Positions 55,809 to 56,712 of a DNA stretch of 56,712 nt are shown in pieces; the stretch's first letter is position 1, and each line of letters begins with the position of its first letter. The stretch spans positions 1-56,712 of the forward strand of contig CAMDDZ010000031.1 of NCBI GenBank assembly GCA_945893145.1, given 5' to 3'. The position numbers and the translations under genes are program-made. The notes below the pieces were generated by a model. It did no database searches, was not told the DNA's origin, and saw only the letters and a list, made by a program, of their open reading frames with translations. Origin of the DNA: Rhodoplanes serenus. Lineage in GTDB: Bacteria > Pseudomonadota > Alphaproteobacteria > Rhizobiales > Xanthobacteraceae.

Positions 55809-56227
55809 AACCCTATGACTTGTGAATAAGATCTCGCCATTCGCCGCATACTTCGCGGCAATGGCGGTGGTTTCGGCAATCAGATTAAAGGGTTGCCTAA
55901 AGGTTACCTTCAGGTCTCCGCCCTTCCATGTCGAGTTCGAAAGTACAAAATTCAGAAGGCGACGCTTTTCGCTCGGCCCTGCTGCTGGAACATTTTTGGG
56001 GCGTCATTGGCCAGATCGAGCAGCATGACTCCTTCTTGCAGGTAGGACTGGTCGGCGGCCTGGTGCCAGTCGATTTCTTCGCTGCACCGAACCTGCGCGG
56101 CCCGCCACTCTGCGGTCACGCTCTCAAAGAACGCATTGTCAATCCGACCATCGAGCTTATCGACGTACACGGCATGAATGCGGGCCTGGAGCCGATCGTA
56201 TTCGACGCGGAAACGCGCGCTATCGGA
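55794..56227 (-). pseudogene. Frameshifted C-terminal remnant of a serine recombinase
   Basis: Read on the minus strand, RVEYDRLQARIHAVYVDKLD and GRIDNAFFESVTAEWRAAQV followed by HQAADQSYLQEGVMLLDLAN are the zinc-ribbon/coiled-coil C-terminal region of large serine recombinases. After FQQQG (about 55975) a one-base loss shifts the frame, and PSEKRRLLNFVLSNSTWKGG continues the family C-terminus in a new frame, ending at TAG 55794-55796 inside tRNA-Asn. The catalytic N-terminal domain is missing. It is a dead remnant of an integrase-like gene next to a tRNA. Confidence 0.8.
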
Positions 56228-56257
56228 AGACTCGGTAATAGCTATGAATGGTTGGTG

Positions 56258-56712
56258 TTAGACAGCATCGAGAACGCGGGCGTTCTCGGGATAGGGATAA
56301 AAATACACAGTGTGAAAGCCGCGCAAATTGAATCCCGCGTGATCCTCCAGCGTCATTTTTCCGCTGTTGTGAATGCGATCCGCAACAAGCAACAACCTAA
56401 TGTCCGGGCCCGCCGCGCTGCGATACCTCGGCAGCTCCTTCGATTTCTTTTCAATTGCGTTATCGAGGATCGTTTTCGGATTCCTATCTACAAAGCCTAC
56501 ACGATCGTTCACGGCAAACCAATCTGCGCGAAAAGCCTTCGTAACGTGCGCGCGAAGCCCGTTACCGGTATCAATCACGAAATGATGCGCGATTGGCTGG
56601 CTTTGAAGACCTTCGGCCACAAGTGCGGGCAAGACTGCTGCCATGTTCGGCGCGCTCATGTTGCCGACAAGCTGAACCCTTAATGGGACTTTCTCGATTG
56701 TCTCGTACTGAC
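56258..56712 (-). CDS. Uncharacterised protein, 5' end beyond the window
   Basis: The frame is open to the right edge: residues QYETIEKVPLRVQLVGN precede the internal MSAPNMAAVL, so the gene probably starts outside. At least 151 residues are visible, including FAVNDRVGFVDRNPKTILDN and GPDIRLLLVADRIHNSGKM. It ends at TAA 56258-56260, directly ahead of and in frame with the recombinase remnant. No domain is recognised; base composition is less GC-rich than the core genes, consistent with transferred DNA. Confidence 0.65.
   Translation of the reverse strand, partial: QYETIEKVPLRVQLVGNMSAPNMAAVLPALVAEGLQSQPIAHHFVIDTGNGLRAHVTKAFRADWFAVNDRVGFVDRNPKTILDNAIEKKSKELPRYRSAAGPDIRLLLVADRIHNSGKMTLEDHAGFNLRGFHTVYFYPYPENARVLDAV

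Noticed and set aside
55928..56683. 251-residue plus-strand frame at the right end
   Set aside because: The minus strand reads recognisable serine-recombinase sequence through the same DNA, so the plus frame is a shadow.
1..56712. CRISPR array, prophage or complete insertion sequence
   Set aside because: No regularly spaced repeats, phage structural genes or complete transposase were found; only the recombinase remnant remains.

Overview
The window is high-GC chromosomal DNA from an alphaproteobacterium, most likely order Hyphomicrobiales (Rhizobiales), near Bradyrhizobium, Pseudolabrys or Rhodoplanes. The reasons are the gene order yajC-secD-secF plus a DUF498 gene and a squalene/phytoene-synthase-like gene; dgt-argS-SPOR-nagZ-scpA-scpB-tatABC-serS-surE-pcm-nlpD; pcm-like/tolC/popZ/valS; the PopZ and ExoR-like proteins; several orphan Bug (TctC-type) receptors; and palindromic intergenic repeats of kinds common in that group. 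Genus is inference, because no rRNA gene is present.

Layout. 1-6.3 kb is accessory: two related inverted repeats, a TauD/TfdA dioxygenase with an orphan Bug receptor, an MFS transporter, a secreted VCBS-like protein, a second Bug receptor, a 51-residue DUF1127 protein and a ModA-like binding protein. 6.4-7.9 kb is trmFO. 7.8-12.8 kb is a minus-strand operon, yajC-secD-secF, followed by homologues of two mitochondrial complex I assembly factors (NDUFAF3 and NDUFAF6) and a translationally coupled unknown gene. 13-16.4 kb holds a DUF815 ATPase, a polysaccharide flippase and a GT2 glycosyltransferase. 16.7-29.3 kb is a long minus-strand housekeeping run read from argS to an NlpD-like lipoprotein: argS, SPOR protein, nagZ, scpA, scpB, tatA, tatB, tatC, serS, surE, pcm, nlpD-like. 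29.5-32.6 kb is a plus-strand FIST sensor and GGDEF-EAL pair lying between argS and dgt. 32.6-36.2 kb has dgt, erpA, two tandem DUF4189 genes and a third Bug receptor. 36.3-40.6 kb is an RND efflux pump with its adaptor. 40.8-45.7 kb has xthA, an ExoR-like Sel1 protein, ilvD, a membrane-anchored unknown and a 3-methyladenine glycosylase. 45.7-47.9 kb is a three-gene operon (NTF2-like, SDR, YncE-type propeller). 48-55.3 kb has valS, an MFS transporter, popZ, tolC and a pcm-like gene. The right end has tRNA-Cys, a broken tRNA-Asn half, an intact tRNA-Asn, a frameshifted serine-recombinase remnant and a partial unknown gene: the scar of an old integration.

The core genes serve protein export (Sec and Tat), the cell envelope (NlpD, NagZ, SPOR, TolC/RND), chromosome and pole organisation (ScpAB, PopZ), translation and RNA modification (serS, argS, valS, trmFO), and Fe-S or respiratory-complex assembly (erpA, the NDUFAF3/6 homologues). 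The most notable points are the Sec and complex-I-assembly gene cluster with an unknown third member, low-GC patches inside five otherwise GC-rich core genes (one of them a roughly 55-residue insertion in SerRS), the FIST/c-di-GMP insertion, and the tRNA/recombinase scar. No gene-free stretch exceeds about 300 bases. I saw no CRISPR array, rRNA gene, intact insertion sequence or riboswitch.
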